A stretch of 64,000 nt of DNA from the NCBI GenBank assembly GCA_934654805.1, contig CAKUGW010000002.1, forward strand, positions 8,722 to 72,721, in the 5' to 3' direction. This stretch comes from an uncultured Kiritimatiellota bacterium. Lineage in GTDB: Bacteria > Verrucomicrobiota > Kiritimatiellia > RFP12 > UBA1067. The notes under the pieces were generated by a model. That model made no database searches. It saw only the letters and a list, made by a program, of their open reading frames with translations, and had not been told where the DNA came from. A program made the position numbers and the translations under genes. Shown here piece after piece: positions 26,925 through 36,084 of this stretch (the stretch's first letter is position 1; the number at the start of each line of letters is the position of its first letter).

Positions 26925-27956
26925 ATGGAAAAAGAATTGGAGTTTCCCGGCTTCGTCGATGTGCACGTCCACTTCCGCGATCCGGGCGTGCCGGCGGCGG
27001 AGACGACGGCCACGGGCCTCGCCGCCGCGCAGCGCGGGGGCTTCGCCGCCGTCGTCACGATGCCGAACACGACGCCGGCCTGCGACGCGGTCGCCGTGAT
27101 GGACTACCAGCGGAAGGCGGCGGCCGCGCTGCCGGGCGACCATCCCGTGCTGTTGACGTCCGCCTGTCTCACGAAGGGACGTCTCGGACGCGAAGTCGCC
27201 GATCTGGAGGCGCTGGCGCAAGGCGGCGCGGCGTTCTTCACGGATGACGGCAGTTATGTCGTCGAGACGAAGGTGATGGAAGAGGCGATGCGCCGCGCGG
27301 CGGCCCTTGGCCTCGTCGTCTCGCAGCACGCGCTCGCGCCGGGCCTCTCCGAGGCGGACTGCATCCGCCGCGACCTCTCGCTCTGCCGCGAGACGGGGTG
27401 CCGCCTCCACGTCCAGCACATCTCGACCGCCGAAGGCGTCGCGCTCGTCCGTGCCGCCCGGCGCGAGGGGCTGCCCGTGACGGCCGAGGCGACGCCGCAC
27501 CATGTCCTGCTCTGCCGGGACGACATCGTCGGCGATGACGGCAACTTCAAGATGGCCCCGCCGCTCGCGACGCGCGAAGACCGCGCGGAGGTGCGGCGCG
27601 GCGTGAAGGACGGCGCGCTCATGTTCGCGACCGACCATGCGCCGCATCCGGCCACGCGGAAGAACGTCGGCTACGCGAACGCCGCGAACGGCATCATCGG
27701 CCTTGAGACGGCGCTTCCGATCACCTACCAGGTGATGGTCGAGGAGGAGGGAATGTCCGTCGAGAAGTGGGCCGAGGCCTGGTGGAAGCTGCCGCGCGCG
27801 ATCCTGCCGTCCGGCCTTGTCGACTCGTTGGCGGGCCGCACGACGCGCGTTGTCGTCGGTGCGCCGCGCGCGGTCGATTGCGCGGCATTCGCCTCGCGGT
27901 CGCGGAACTGCCCGTACCAGGGGATGGTCTTCGACGGGTGGAGCCACAAGGTCTGA
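26925..27956 (+). CDS. pyrC: Dihydroorotase (class I type)
   Basis: The enzyme closes N-carbamoyl-aspartate to dihydroorotate in pyrimidine synthesis. The metal site is HVHFRDPG (His14, His16), with AFFTDDGSYV at the place where class I enzymes use Asp rather than a carboxylated Lys, HISTAEG, and TDHAPH (Asp237). At 343 residues it is about 80 shorter than usual and begins almost directly at the HxH strand, so the N-terminal part of the small beta domain is absent. An upstream extension would run through the promoter, so the short start is favoured. Class I enzymes often need aspartate transcarbamoylase as partner; none is in the window. Confidence 0.9.
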   Translation: MEKELEFPGFVDVHVHFRDPGVPAAETTATGLAAAQRGGFAAVVTMPNTTPACDAVAVMDYQRKAAAALPGDHPVLLTSACLTKGRLGREVADLEALAQGGAAFFTDDGSYVVETKVMEEAMRRAAALGLVVSQHALAPGLSEADCIRRDLSLCRETGCRLHVQHISTAEGVALVRAARREGLPVTAEATPHHVLLCRDDIVGDDGNFKMAPPLATREDRAEVRRGVKDGALMFATDHAPHPATRKNVGYANAANGIIGLETALPITYQVMVEEEGMSVEKWAEAWWKLPRAILPSGLVDSLAGRTTRVVVGAPRAVDCAAFASRSRNCPYQGMVFDGWSHKV

Positions 27957-28006
27957 AGTTTCACGCGGCTGAAGCTTCACTTTGCGCTTTCGCCTCCTTG
28001 CCCGAT

Positions 28007-28035
28007 TTGAGTGGACGGCTGTCTTTTGGTATAAT
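28007..28035 (+). promoter_or_regulatory. Sigma-70 promoter with extended -10 for the HELGH-protein gene
   Basis: TTGAGT, 17-nt spacer, TATAAT, with TGG directly before the -10. The ATG at 28057 is 21 nt downstream, after CAGGAAAACG. Confidence 0.7.
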
Positions 28036-28056
28036 GTGCACAGGAAAACGAAAACC

Positions 28057-29841
28057 ATGTATTGTAGTGTGCCTCGTTTATTCGTTTATCTGTTGCTTGT
28101 TGGAGCCGGTTTATTTGGCTTCGTTTGCAATGCAGTTGCGGCATATGCGCAGAATGCCTATGTCTCGGTCATTTGTGACGAAGCATTGGGCGTGTATGCT
28201 GTAAACAGTGGCTTCTACGTGTTGTGTCCGAGCGAAACTACGGGTTCCTTGCATGTGCGAGTCGTGGCACTAGACCCCTTTCGTCTGGATATGCCAGACA
28301 CAGGATTCGCCGAAGTTGCCCCTGGCGGATCTTGCTCTTATTGTGTCAGTGACGAATCTGGCTCGGAAGACTCGTATTCGGGCGTAATCCGTGTGCTGAA
28401 ACTGGCTATTAAGCCCGATGAGACGAACGTCTGCTGGAAAGCCTCCCAGTGCACGTTGCGTTTGACAAGCGACAGCAACCCTGGGGGAAAGACGTATTGG
28501 ACGAGTCGTCCGGCGGGAATTTACGGGACGGGTCGGTCGGTCACTTTCAATCCGCAAAAACTTTCACCTGGCGTATATGTGGTGACGGCTACATCTGAAC
28601 TTGCATCGCAATGTTCGGATATATGCGTCGTAAGGGTGACGAAAGTCGAACTGGTGACACCCAGTGGGGATCCTGTAGGAGCACCTTCGGATTCGGGAGA
28701 CGGGCAAAACGAATTCACTTATTCAACGGCAATGCCCGGTGTATTGACCATGAATCTGAAAGCACGAGTGACACCTGCGAGCGCGGCACGGGGGATTGCA
28801 AATGCCTGCGTATTTGGAGTCGAATCCATTGGCGACTCTGTTATGTCGTGGCGTGATGCAAATCCAGCTGGATGTGCAAAGGCAAGCGACGGTACTCTGA
28901 TCGCCACCGTGACATTCACGGGGTTGCCAAAGAACAATTCGGATTTTGGAAGAAAAACGGCATCAATTACGTTCGGAGGAATCCTTTGTGATGAGAAGAG
29001 TTATGAAGTGTTCTTTCCCAAGAATGCGAAGAATCATCCGCTTGGTCAAGCCGATAGCCCAAATTGGTTCTACTACTGGCAGCAGGGGAATGTCTGTTCG
29101 ATACCCGCAGAGGCAAAATATGAGTACCGGCCAGGGTGCTATGGCTCATGGAGCCCTTCTCATGGGTTGGTGCTGTCAGATCTGGCCGCACGGAGCGATG
29201 ATGGTCCAATGAATGTCTCAGCGAGAATCTTCACTACTAATATGACGTATGAGATTCAGCATAAATCTTCGTCTTTTGCCGATGTTAAAGCAGGTTCTAT
29301 TGGTGTTGCAGGAGAAGAGTACTTTGTGGTCGGGGTTGTAAAAGAGACAGAAGACCAGACTCGGCAAGTCCAAATTGGTGGAGGAGGAAAGGGTATCGGA
29401 TGCGTCGCAATGACGGTGAAGCATGAACTTGGACACCAAGATATGTATGAGCGATGGCTTGGTTCGCTTGAAATTGTGGAAAGGCAAAGTCAATCAGAAG
29501 AGAGGGCGATTGCGACATATGGGTATGATAGTTTGGAGGCTGCTGTAGCACGGCAGCTAAAGATGGAACGGTTGTTTGTTTATGGTGATCGGGATAACTC
29601 ATCCGGAGATGGTGTTCCTGATGGCCGGGAACGGAATGGTGATGATGGCGTGTATTCAAACGACTTTGACCAAGACACATTCAGATTGTCTGAATTATTC
29701 ACAGGTGACTATGATGAGTATGGAGATGAAGAAGTGCGGATGCGCAAGTTGGAGACGGAGGACTTTTCGGATATGTATCATGAAGACCTCGACTGGGCAA
29801 ATCCGGGATGCCAGCACAAGAACAAGTTTGGCCCAAAATGA
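28057..29841 (+). CDS. Secreted protein with HELGH zinc-protease motif and calcium-loop-like C-terminus
   Basis: The real start is ATG 28057 downstream of the promoter, giving 594 residues with a hydrophobic leader (LFVYLLLVGAGLFGFVCNAVAAYA). I do not recognise the family. Beta-rich N-terminal and middle regions precede VKHELGHQDMYERW, in which His456, Glu457 and His460 form an HExxH zinc-binding and catalytic signature. The last 80 residues contain NSSGDGVPDGRERNGDDG, resembling thrombospondin-type-3 or dockerin-like calcium loops. The gene is visibly AT-richer than its neighbours and the codon use is less biased, suggesting transfer. It is followed 15 nt later by another unknown secreted protein, probably co-transcribed. 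Confidence 0.6.
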   Translation: MYCSVPRLFVYLLLVGAGLFGFVCNAVAAYAQNAYVSVICDEALGVYAVNSGFYVLCPSETTGSLHVRVVALDPFRLDMPDTGFAEVAPGGSCSYCVSDESGSEDSYSGVIRVLKLAIKPDETNVCWKASQCTLRLTSDSNPGGKTYWTSRPAGIYGTGRSVTFNPQKLSPGVYVVTATSELASQCSDICVVRVTKVELVTPSGDPVGAPSDSGDGQNEFTYSTAMPGVLTMNLKARVTPASAARGIANACVFGVESIGDSVMSWRDANPAGCAKASDGTLIATVTFTGLPKNNSDFGRKTASITFGGILCDEKSYEVFFPKNAKNHPLGQADSPNWFYYWQQGNVCSIPAEAKYEYRPGCYGSWSPSHGLVLSDLAARSDDGPMNVSARIFTTNMTYEIQHKSSSFADVKAGSIGVAGEEYFVVGVVKETEDQTRQVQIGGGGKGIGCVAMTVKHELGHQDMYERWLGSLEIVERQSQSEERAIATYGYDSLEAAVARQLKMERLFVYGDRDNSSGDGVPDGRERNGDDGVYSNDFDQDTFRLSELFTGDYDEYGDEEVRMRKLETEDFSDMYHEDLDWANPGCQHKNKFGPK

Positions 29842-29856
29842 AGGGTGGAGGTAAAA

Positions 29857-30957
29857 ATGAAAAAGAAGTTCGTTATGGTCGTTCTGCTGTCAATGACCGC
29901 CTACTTGAGTTTGGCAGCAGGGAAGAAAAGAGGCTTTGAGTGGACGCTATCGGTCTGGACAGAGACTTTGTCTTGGACGGAGGACAAGGGATTTCTCTTG
30001 ACGTTTCGATCTTGGAACAAGCCCATGCTGGCGATTCAAAAGGACGACGGCAGCTATGATTATGTTCACTCCATTGGGGTGGGCGTGTATCTTCAGCGTG
30101 GGAAGAGGTATATGCTGACGAACGGGCGGGGGCGCAGCCAATTCTTCAGAGTCTGCGCCTTGCCGCTTAATGAATCTGGTTTTGGCGTGCCGCCGACGTT
30201 TCCGTCGGAACGTGATGTCCTGACGTTCGAGCATGAGGAACGGATTTCCCGTGACGGAAAGATGCGGCATGAGCGGTATGTCGTCTCGCCCGAAGGTGAC
30301 GTGTGTGATTGCGAAACCAAGATGCAAACGAGACGGGGAATGCCGATGATCTTGCCAAATCCGTGGACACCTCCTGACATCAAAGTGCGGCAGATTGTCC
30401 GTGAGGTTTCCGAGCGAAAGCTTGATCTCGCACAGGAAACACGGGATTCGGCATGGAAGGAGTTAAAGCAACTGGATGCGGTAAAGTCTTTGTCCGAAAA
30501 TGAGACAAACACCGTCTGCTATTCGACAGCAGGACGCTTTGGCGCGGAAGAGGTTCGAAAGATGACCAAAGACGGGAAGCTGTCTCCATTCTTGGAGAAA
30601 CTTGTTTCTCAGTTTGCTCCAGAAAGAAGTCGGGCGGGGAAGTGGGCGCAAATTTGCGTGGTCGATGGTGCGCTTCAGATTATTGGAATTACAGAAAATT
30701 TTGGGACAGGGAATAGGCGGCAATTTAGATTTTATTTAACCGGAACAGTTGATAAAGTGATTGATGAACATAAAGTGGCGAGAGAGAAGATTGTGCATCA
30801 CTATGACAAGAACGGAAAATGGCAGTGGGAGGTCAAGATGCACGACAACAAGGCGTTCGAGTTCTGGCGGGTCGAGAACGGGCGGATAGAAGAGAGTTCC
30901 GACCTTGAGCTGGCGCAGCGGTTGGCCGAGCGGGCGGCAATCGAGGACGTCGAGTAG
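29857..30957 (+). CDS. Uncharacterised secreted protein
   Basis: ATG 29857 is 4-5 nt after a strong GGTGGAGGT site and gives 366 residues with signal peptide FVMVVLLSMTAYLSLAAG. No family is recognisable. The protein is Lys/Glu/Arg-rich, with a central helical segment (SERKLDLAQETRDSAWKEL) and a C-terminal region containing YDKNGKWQWEVK. It shares the AT-rich composition of the HELGH protein just upstream, so the two probably arrived and act together; partner or inhibitor roles are possible but unsupported by motif. Confidence 0.6.
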   Translation: MKKKFVMVVLLSMTAYLSLAAGKKRGFEWTLSVWTETLSWTEDKGFLLTFRSWNKPMLAIQKDDGSYDYVHSIGVGVYLQRGKRYMLTNGRGRSQFFRVCALPLNESGFGVPPTFPSERDVLTFEHEERISRDGKMRHERYVVSPEGDVCDCETKMQTRRGMPMILPNPWTPPDIKVRQIVREVSERKLDLAQETRDSAWKELKQLDAVKSLSENETNTVCYSTAGRFGAEEVRKMTKDGKLSPFLEKLVSQFAPERSRAGKWAQICVVDGALQIIGITENFGTGNRRQFRFYLTGTVDKVIDEHKVAREKIVHHYDKNGKWQWEVKMHDNKAFEFWRVENGRIEESSDLELAQRLAERAAIEDVE

Positions 30958-30979
30958 CGAACGGCGGACGGGCTGAGGC

Positions 30980-32269
30980 ATGTTCAGACGGGCGGTATTT
31001 CTCTTCCTTCTGCCGTTGGCAGGGCTGGGCATTTCCGTCCCCGTGAAGGACGCCCGTCCGGGTTTTGGCTATGCGGGGCGGCTCGAACCCTATCCCGCTT
31101 CGACGGAGCTGCGTCTGCGGATGGCGAAGTTCGGCATGACGGCGGGCTGGTTCCGTCGGGATGAACTGCCGGAAGACTACATGCGGTTCTCACGTCCGCA
31201 GGTCAACGAACTGCCGTATCTGCTTTTCTCGCCGAAGCGAAGCGCGACACCCGTTCCGATGGTGGTCTATTTTGGCGGTACGGGCGAACAGGGCACGAAC
31301 CTCGTCGTTCAGTTCAACCAGACAACGCTCTTTTCTCGTCTGACGGCCCCCGACTTCCAAAAACGGCATCCCTGTTACATTTTCGCGCCGCTGATGCCGA
31401 AAGGCTCCGTCATGCGAGCGGCCCTGCCAGGATCGAGCAAACTTGCGGATTTGACGTGCGATGCGATGTATACCGTAATTGCCACCTTGAAGTCGCCCAA
31501 GGTCGACACGAACCGCCTGTATGTAACGGGGCTTTCCTGGGGCGGCGTCGCCGCGTTTGAGCTGTCGTGCGGCTTCCCTGGACGCTTTGCGGCATGCGTG
31601 CCGACGTCCTGCATTCAGAGTCCCGCACGGATTCCAAAGATCTCGCCGGGAAACTACTGGATGCTCTACAACGAGAATTCCTACCAAGGCGAAGGATCGC
31701 GGCGGGCACTCCGCAAAATCGAGGAGATCGTCCGCAACGGCGGCGGCGACTTTCGACGTTCGACGTTCCCCGACCGAGGGCACAACGCCTGGAGCAAGGC
31801 GTGGTGCGAGGAGTCTGTCTGGGAATGGGTGTTCGCCAAGGGCGCGCCCCGCGCGAACGCTCACGATAACCGTGTTCGTATCATCGCCCAAGCCAAGTGC
31901 ACGACGACTCTCCCCGGCATGGACGATGGCCACGGGCCGGAACGCATCATCGACGGACTGGATGCCACGGCCTATGTCTCAGCCCGTCCAGCGCGGCGTG
32001 GTGATCGCGTGGAAATCGTCTTCCTCGAACCTGTTCGCGGAAAGTTCCGCCTCGTGTCGGGACTGAAAAATGGCAGTCAACGGCTTGGCAACGCCGTCGT
32101 CGAGGCTTCCGCCGGAGGCGAAAAGTGGAGCCGCGTCGGCATGTTCACCGAACGGCGCGACGAGGTGCGGTTCGAGCTGCGGCGCGCGGCTGACCGTCTG
32201 CGCATCGTTTTCGTCGGCGACCGCCCGACGGTCATGGTCATCCGAAAGATTGTCCCGGAGGACGGATGA
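30980..32269 (+). CDS. Secreted alpha/beta-hydrolase (carbohydrate-esterase-like) with C-terminal discoidin-like domain
   Basis: This 429-residue protein has a signal peptide (AVFLFLLPLAGLGISV). The hydrolase region has VVYFGGTGEQGTN (oxyanion region), TGLSWGGVAAFEL with nucleophile Ser186 (GxSxGG), and DRGHNAW with catalytic His268; this resembles PHB-depolymerase/feruloyl-esterase-type enzymes and carbohydrate esterases. Residues about 290-429 (MDDGHGPERIIDGLDATAYVS, then VEIVFLEPVRGKFRLVSG) resemble an F5/8 type C domain. A deacylation role on glycans is inference. It overlaps the next gene by 4 nt. Confidence 0.72.
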   Translation: MFRRAVFLFLLPLAGLGISVPVKDARPGFGYAGRLEPYPASTELRLRMAKFGMTAGWFRRDELPEDYMRFSRPQVNELPYLLFSPKRSATPVPMVVYFGGTGEQGTNLVVQFNQTTLFSRLTAPDFQKRHPCYIFAPLMPKGSVMRAALPGSSKLADLTCDAMYTVIATLKSPKVDTNRLYVTGLSWGGVAAFELSCGFPGRFAACVPTSCIQSPARIPKISPGNYWMLYNENSYQGEGSRRALRKIEEIVRNGGGDFRRSTFPDRGHNAWSKAWCEESVWEWVFAKGAPRANAHDNRVRIIAQAKCTTTLPGMDDGHGPERIIDGLDATAYVSARPARRGDRVEIVFLEPVRGKFRLVSGLKNGSQRLGNAVVEASAGGEKWSRVGMFTERRDEVRFELRRAADRLRIVFVGDRPTVMVIRKIVPEDG

Positions 32270-33942
32270 AGTTGCGCGACTGGCTTTTGGTTGGCCTTGC
32301 AGTTGCGACAGTCGCGTGCGCGCTTCCGCAGGATGTGCGACTTGTGCGTCGTGGCGTCCGTTTGGCGACCTCATGGCGGGACGGCTTCAGAAGCACGGGC
32401 GAATACGTTGACGTGGCTCGGCGCATGTCTGCACGGGCACAGGCGTCCGGCAAGACAGTCGCCTATTGCTGCTCACGTGGGAATAAGCTGCTCCCCGTGG
32501 ATCGGTCGCGCGTCCTGGCAATGTCTTGGGCGACGGCGCCGTGCCCCGTGAAGTTCGGTGCCGTGTCGGAACTGACCGAGACGGATGCGATTGTCGCCCC
32601 GTCCGACAGTTCACAAGCCGCTGTGGAGTTGCCGGCACGGGGGTATCGCATTCTTGATTCAGGCGGCGGCCTTCAGTTGTGGGCGAGGGGGACGGATTGG
32701 TTCCCTTCGTCCATCCAATCGCCATCAAGACCTTGGCGCAGCGAATGCGTGTCGACGTTGGCACTTGGCTTTGCCGTTGTCGCGTTCGTTGCCGCCGGCG
32801 GCTTCGAAGGCTTGGTTTGGGGGCTTCTGGCCCTGTCCGTGTCGATGTTCCTTTCTGTGGCTGGGTTGCATTGGGTGGACTGGGCGAGCGCGGCTGTCTG
32901 TATTGTCATCGCCTTTGGCCTTGTCGCACGTCTTTCTTCTTCTGCGAAAGGGATCGGAAATCAGAAGTTCTGCTTGGGGGTGGCGGCATGCTTTTGCGCT
33001 GCCACAGGGGCTTTGGCCCTGACCCACACGTTTGTCGCGCCGAACGGATTGGGGACGGTTGGCGGCAAGGCAAAGTTGCTGTTGCTCTCGGCAGGATTCC
33101 CGACGGGATTCTTTACGGATGGCGCCTTTGCTCCGTATCAGCCGACCTATCCGCCGGGGGCGGCGATGCTTGCACTGTGGGGCTATTCGCTGGCGAACGT
33201 GAACGGCGAATGGCTGATTCAGCTCGTGCCGTGCCTCTGGATGTCCGCGCTGCTTGGTTTCCTGCTCACCCGTGCGTCTGCGTGGCCAGAGCGGTTGCTG
33301 GTGGCGGCGGTTTTCTTGACGCCGCTGACGGTTCGGCTCGCGACACTGTTCTATCCGGAATGCCTTGTCGGGCTTTGCGTTCTCGTGGGATGGGAGCGCA
33401 TTCGGCACGATTCGCTCGATTGGTTCGGGTGGCTTGTCCTGGGTGCGGCCGGCTGGTTCAAGAATGAGGGACTGATCTATTTCGGTTCTTTGGCGTTAGC
33501 GGTGCTTCTGTTGAGCCCTTCGGGTTCGCGGCTCCGGCTTCTGCCACGTCTTGTCTGCGGTGCGCTGTTGCCGGTTGCCTGGCAGTGTGGGTGTCGGTTG
33601 GCGGGCGCGTCGCTCGACGGCTATCTGCCGCTTGGGCAGATGAGCATGGCAAAAGGTTTCGCGGCTTTCGCCCGAATGGCGCGGTATGCGCTGCTGGAAC
33701 CGTGGCGTTATGGCTTCGCCTTTCCCCTTGGCGTGGTTTTGCTATCCCGTCGTTCACGGCGTGAGGCGCCTGCACTTTGGATGGCTTGTCTGGGTGTGGT
33801 GTTCATGCTTGGGTGCTTCGGGGCGGTTTTCGCGTCCAGCGGAGCTGTTGACTTCGACTGGCACCTCGACAGCGTGGAGCGGCTGCTCTGGGTTCCGGCT
33901 CTGCTGCTTGTGCGCCACACCGTCCGCGAACTTTTGATATAA
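32266..33942 (+). CDS. Polytopic membrane protein, GT-C-glycosyltransferase-like
   Basis: The 558-residue product is mostly hydrophobic with roughly ten to twelve predicted membrane helices. YQPTYPPGAAMLALWGY after a loop, and FYPECLVGLCVLVGWERIRHD later, recall the acceptor-site loops of GT-C (PMT/ArnT-like) glycosyltransferases, which use lipid-linked sugars. The N-terminal 150 residues form a non-membrane segment after the first helix. The classical DxD/ExD motif after helix 1 is not obvious, so assignment stays tentative. Its last codons (TTG ATA TAA) overlap the extended -10 promoter of the next gene. Confidence 0.5.
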   Translation: MKLRDWLLVGLAVATVACALPQDVRLVRRGVRLATSWRDGFRSTGEYVDVARRMSARAQASGKTVAYCCSRGNKLLPVDRSRVLAMSWATAPCPVKFGAVSELTETDAIVAPSDSSQAAVELPARGYRILDSGGGLQLWARGTDWFPSSIQSPSRPWRSECVSTLALGFAVVAFVAAGGFEGLVWGLLALSVSMFLSVAGLHWVDWASAAVCIVIAFGLVARLSSSAKGIGNQKFCLGVAACFCAATGALALTHTFVAPNGLGTVGGKAKLLLLSAGFPTGFFTDGAFAPYQPTYPPGAAMLALWGYSLANVNGEWLIQLVPCLWMSALLGFLLTRASAWPERLLVAAVFLTPLTVRLATLFYPECLVGLCVLVGWERIRHDSLDWFGWLVLGAAGWFKNEGLIYFGSLALAVLLLSPSGSRLRLLPRLVCGALLPVAWQCGCRLAGASLDGYLPLGQMSMAKGFAAFARMARYALLEPWRYGFAFPLGVVLLSRRSRREAPALWMACLGVVFMLGCFGAVFASSGAVDFDWHLDSVERLLWVPALLLVRHTVRELLI

Positions 33943-33943
33943 T
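33935..33943 (+). promoter_or_regulatory. Extended -10 promoter of the RlmI-type gene, overlapping an upstream stop codon
   Basis: TGATATAAT contains the TAA stop of the preceding gene and ends 9 nt before the ATG at 33953. GGGA directly abuts the ATG and is too close to act as a Shine-Dalgarno site. Confidence 0.65.
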
Positions 33944-33952
33944 GCGCGGGAA

Positions 33953-35170
33953 ATGAACAAGGTCTTTCTGAAACGTGGGCGCGAGCGGTCGGTCGAACGG
34001 CGGCATCCGTGGATTTTCTCCGGCGCGATTGACGCTGAAAGGACGGGCGAGGCCGTCTGCACGGGGCTTGGCGCGGGCGAGACGGTCGCGGTCTGTTCGG
34101 CGGACGGCGAGACGCGGGGGTACGGCTGGTATTCGCCGGCGTCCCAGATTCGCGTGCGCCTCCTGTCGTTCGATCCGGCGGCTGTGCCGGACGACGCGCT
34201 CGTCCGTGCGCGCGTGGGCGCGGCGGTCGGGCGGCGCGCCACGTTCTTCGCGAACGCCGAGACGAACGCCGTCCGCCTCGTGAACGCCGAGTCGGACGGC
34301 CTGCCCGGCGTTGTCGCCGACTTCTACGCGGGTTTCGTCGTCTGCCAGTTCACGTCGGCGGGCGCAGACCGCCATCGGGCGGCGATTGCCGAGGCGCTGA
34401 TGACCTACGCGCCGTTTGCGCGGGGCGTCGCAGAGCGGCTGGACGTCGAGGTGCGCGCGAAGGAGGGGCTTCCGACGGAGCCCGCGTTCCGCACGCTCGC
34501 GGGCGAGGAGCCGCCGGAGCTGATCGAGATCGCGGAAGGCCCGTGCAAGTTCCTCGTGGACGTCCGCAAGGGCCACAAGACGGGCTTCTACCTCGACCAG
34601 CGCGACGCGCGCGCGGCGGTCGGGCCGCTCGCGAACGGCGGCGAGGTGCTGAACTGCTTCGCCTACACGGGCGGGTTCGGCCTCTATGCGCGCGCCTGCG
34701 GGGCGGCGAAGGTCACGCAGGTCGACGTGTCGGAGGACGCGCTCGCCCTCGCGAAGCGGAACGAGGCGCTCGCGCACCTCTGCGGCACGGAGATGGAGTA
34801 CGTCGCGGCGGACGTCTTCCAGTACCTGCGCACGTGCCGCGACGCGGGGAAGTCGTTCGACCTCATCGTCCTTGATCCGCCGAAGTTCGCCGCGACGAAG
34901 GGCCAGGTCCTGAAGGCCGCACGCGGCTACAAGGACATCAACCTCCTCGCGATGAAGCTCCTGAAGCCGGGCGGGACGCTCGCGACGTTCTCGTGCTCGG
35001 GCGCGATGACGTCCGACCTCTTCGACCATGTGCTCGCCGAGGCCGCGCACGACGCGCAGCGCGACTTCCAGGTCATCGCGCGGACGCGGCAGGGGGCGGA
35101 CCATCCCGTCGCGCTGAACTTCCCGGAGGGCCTGTACCTGAAGGGCGTCATCCTGAGGAGCCTCACATGA
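33953..35170 (+). CDS. Class I SAM-dependent 23S rRNA methyltransferase, RlmI/RlmK-like
   Basis: This 405-residue protein has the usual length and order for the RlmI family: an N-terminal PUA domain (LKRGRERSVERRHPWIFSGAI), a central insert domain, and a Rossmann methyltransferase with KTGFYLDQRDAR, LNCFAYTGGFGLYA (SAM-binding) and LIVLDPPKFAA. Family members make 5-methylcytosine in 23S rRNA. The motif after DPP and the CSGAMTSD region near the C-terminus match. Expected to be cytoplasmic and constitutive. It overlaps the SGNH lipoprotein gene by 4 nt. Confidence 0.88.
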   Translation: MNKVFLKRGRERSVERRHPWIFSGAIDAERTGEAVCTGLGAGETVAVCSADGETRGYGWYSPASQIRVRLLSFDPAAVPDDALVRARVGAAVGRRATFFANAETNAVRLVNAESDGLPGVVADFYAGFVVCQFTSAGADRHRAAIAEALMTYAPFARGVAERLDVEVRAKEGLPTEPAFRTLAGEEPPELIEIAEGPCKFLVDVRKGHKTGFYLDQRDARAAVGPLANGGEVLNCFAYTGGFGLYARACGAAKVTQVDVSEDALALAKRNEALAHLCGTEMEYVAADVFQYLRTCRDAGKSFDLIVLDPPKFAATKGQVLKAARGYKDINLLAMKLLKPGGTLATFSCSGAMTSDLFDHVLAEAAHDAQRDFQVIARTRQGADHPVALNFPEGLYLKGVILRSLT

Positions 35171-36084
35171 AGGAAATCCTGTCCCTGTCGCTTGCCGCCG
35201 CCGCGTGTCTCGCCGGCTGCAGGACCGCCGTCGAGCCGGCGGGCGACCCGTCGCACGTGAAGGTGCTGATGATCGGCAACAGCTTCTCGATCTCATGCCT
35301 CACCTACCTGCCGCAGGTCGCGGCGGACTGCGGCCGGAAGCTCGACCTCGGATCGCTCTACATCGGCGGCTGCTCGCTGGAGCGGCACGTGACGAACGTC
35401 GCCGCCGAGCGGGCGGACCCGAAGGCGAAGGGCGCGTACCGCTACGACCGCGTGACGGACTTAGGGCCGCGCGTCATCCGCCGCGACGAGCGCCTGACGG
35501 GCGTCCTGACGCGCGTGAAGTGGGACGTCGTGACCATCCAGCAGGCGAGCCACCTGAGCTGGCGGAAGGACTCGTACCATCCGTGGGGCGACGACCTCGT
35601 GAAGACCGTGCGCGCGCTCGCGCCGCAGGCGAAGGTCGTCGTGCAGGAGACGTGGAGCTACACGCCGTTCGACGCGCGGCTCGCGCAGTGGAAGGTCACG
35701 GCGGACGAGATGGACGCGCGGCTGGCGGACGCCTACGCGGCGTTTGCGGGGGCATACGGCTTCGAGTCGATCCGCATGGGGCGGGCCGTGGCGGCGTGGC
35801 GGAAGCGCCTGCCGGTCGCGTACGGCGAGCATTCCTTCGGCGGGGACGTCGTGGGCGGGCGCAACCAGAAGCCCGAAGACCAGTTCAAGCGCAACGCCGA
35901 CCTCTCGTGGTCGGTCAACAGCGACACGTTCCACCTGAACGAGAAGGGCGAGTACCTGCAGGCGCTCGTCTGGGCGGCGAAGCTCCTGGGAGCCGATCTC
36001 GCGGGGCTCACGTCCCATCCGGCCTGCGTCACCGACGACGAGGCGCGCCTCATGCGCCAGATCGCCCAGGAGCTTGCGAAATGA
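35167..36084 (+). CDS. SGNH/DUF4886-type lipoprotein hydrolase
   Basis: ATG 35167 overlaps the previous stop as ATGA. The 305-residue product begins with a lipoprotein signal whose lipobox is LAGC (Cys18). Block I is VLMIGNSFS, with Ser41 as candidate nucleophile in the GNSFS form typical of DUF4886 SGNH-like esterases of gut bacteria. VTIQQASHLSWRK and the C-terminal DTFHLNEKGEYL supply the later blocks, with His in the last being the catalytic base candidate. It probably de-esterifies carbohydrate on the cell surface; the substrate is unknown. Confidence 0.78.
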   Translation: MKEILSLSLAAAACLAGCRTAVEPAGDPSHVKVLMIGNSFSISCLTYLPQVAADCGRKLDLGSLYIGGCSLERHVTNVAAERADPKAKGAYRYDRVTDLGPRVIRRDERLTGVLTRVKWDVVTIQQASHLSWRKDSYHPWGDDLVKTVRALAPQAKVVVQETWSYTPFDARLAQWKVTADEMDARLADAYAAFAGAYGFESIRMGRAVAAWRKRLPVAYGEHSFGGDVVGGRNQKPEDQFKRNADLSWSVNSDTFHLNEKGEYLQALVWAAKLLGADLAGLTSHPACVTDDEARLMRQIAQELAK

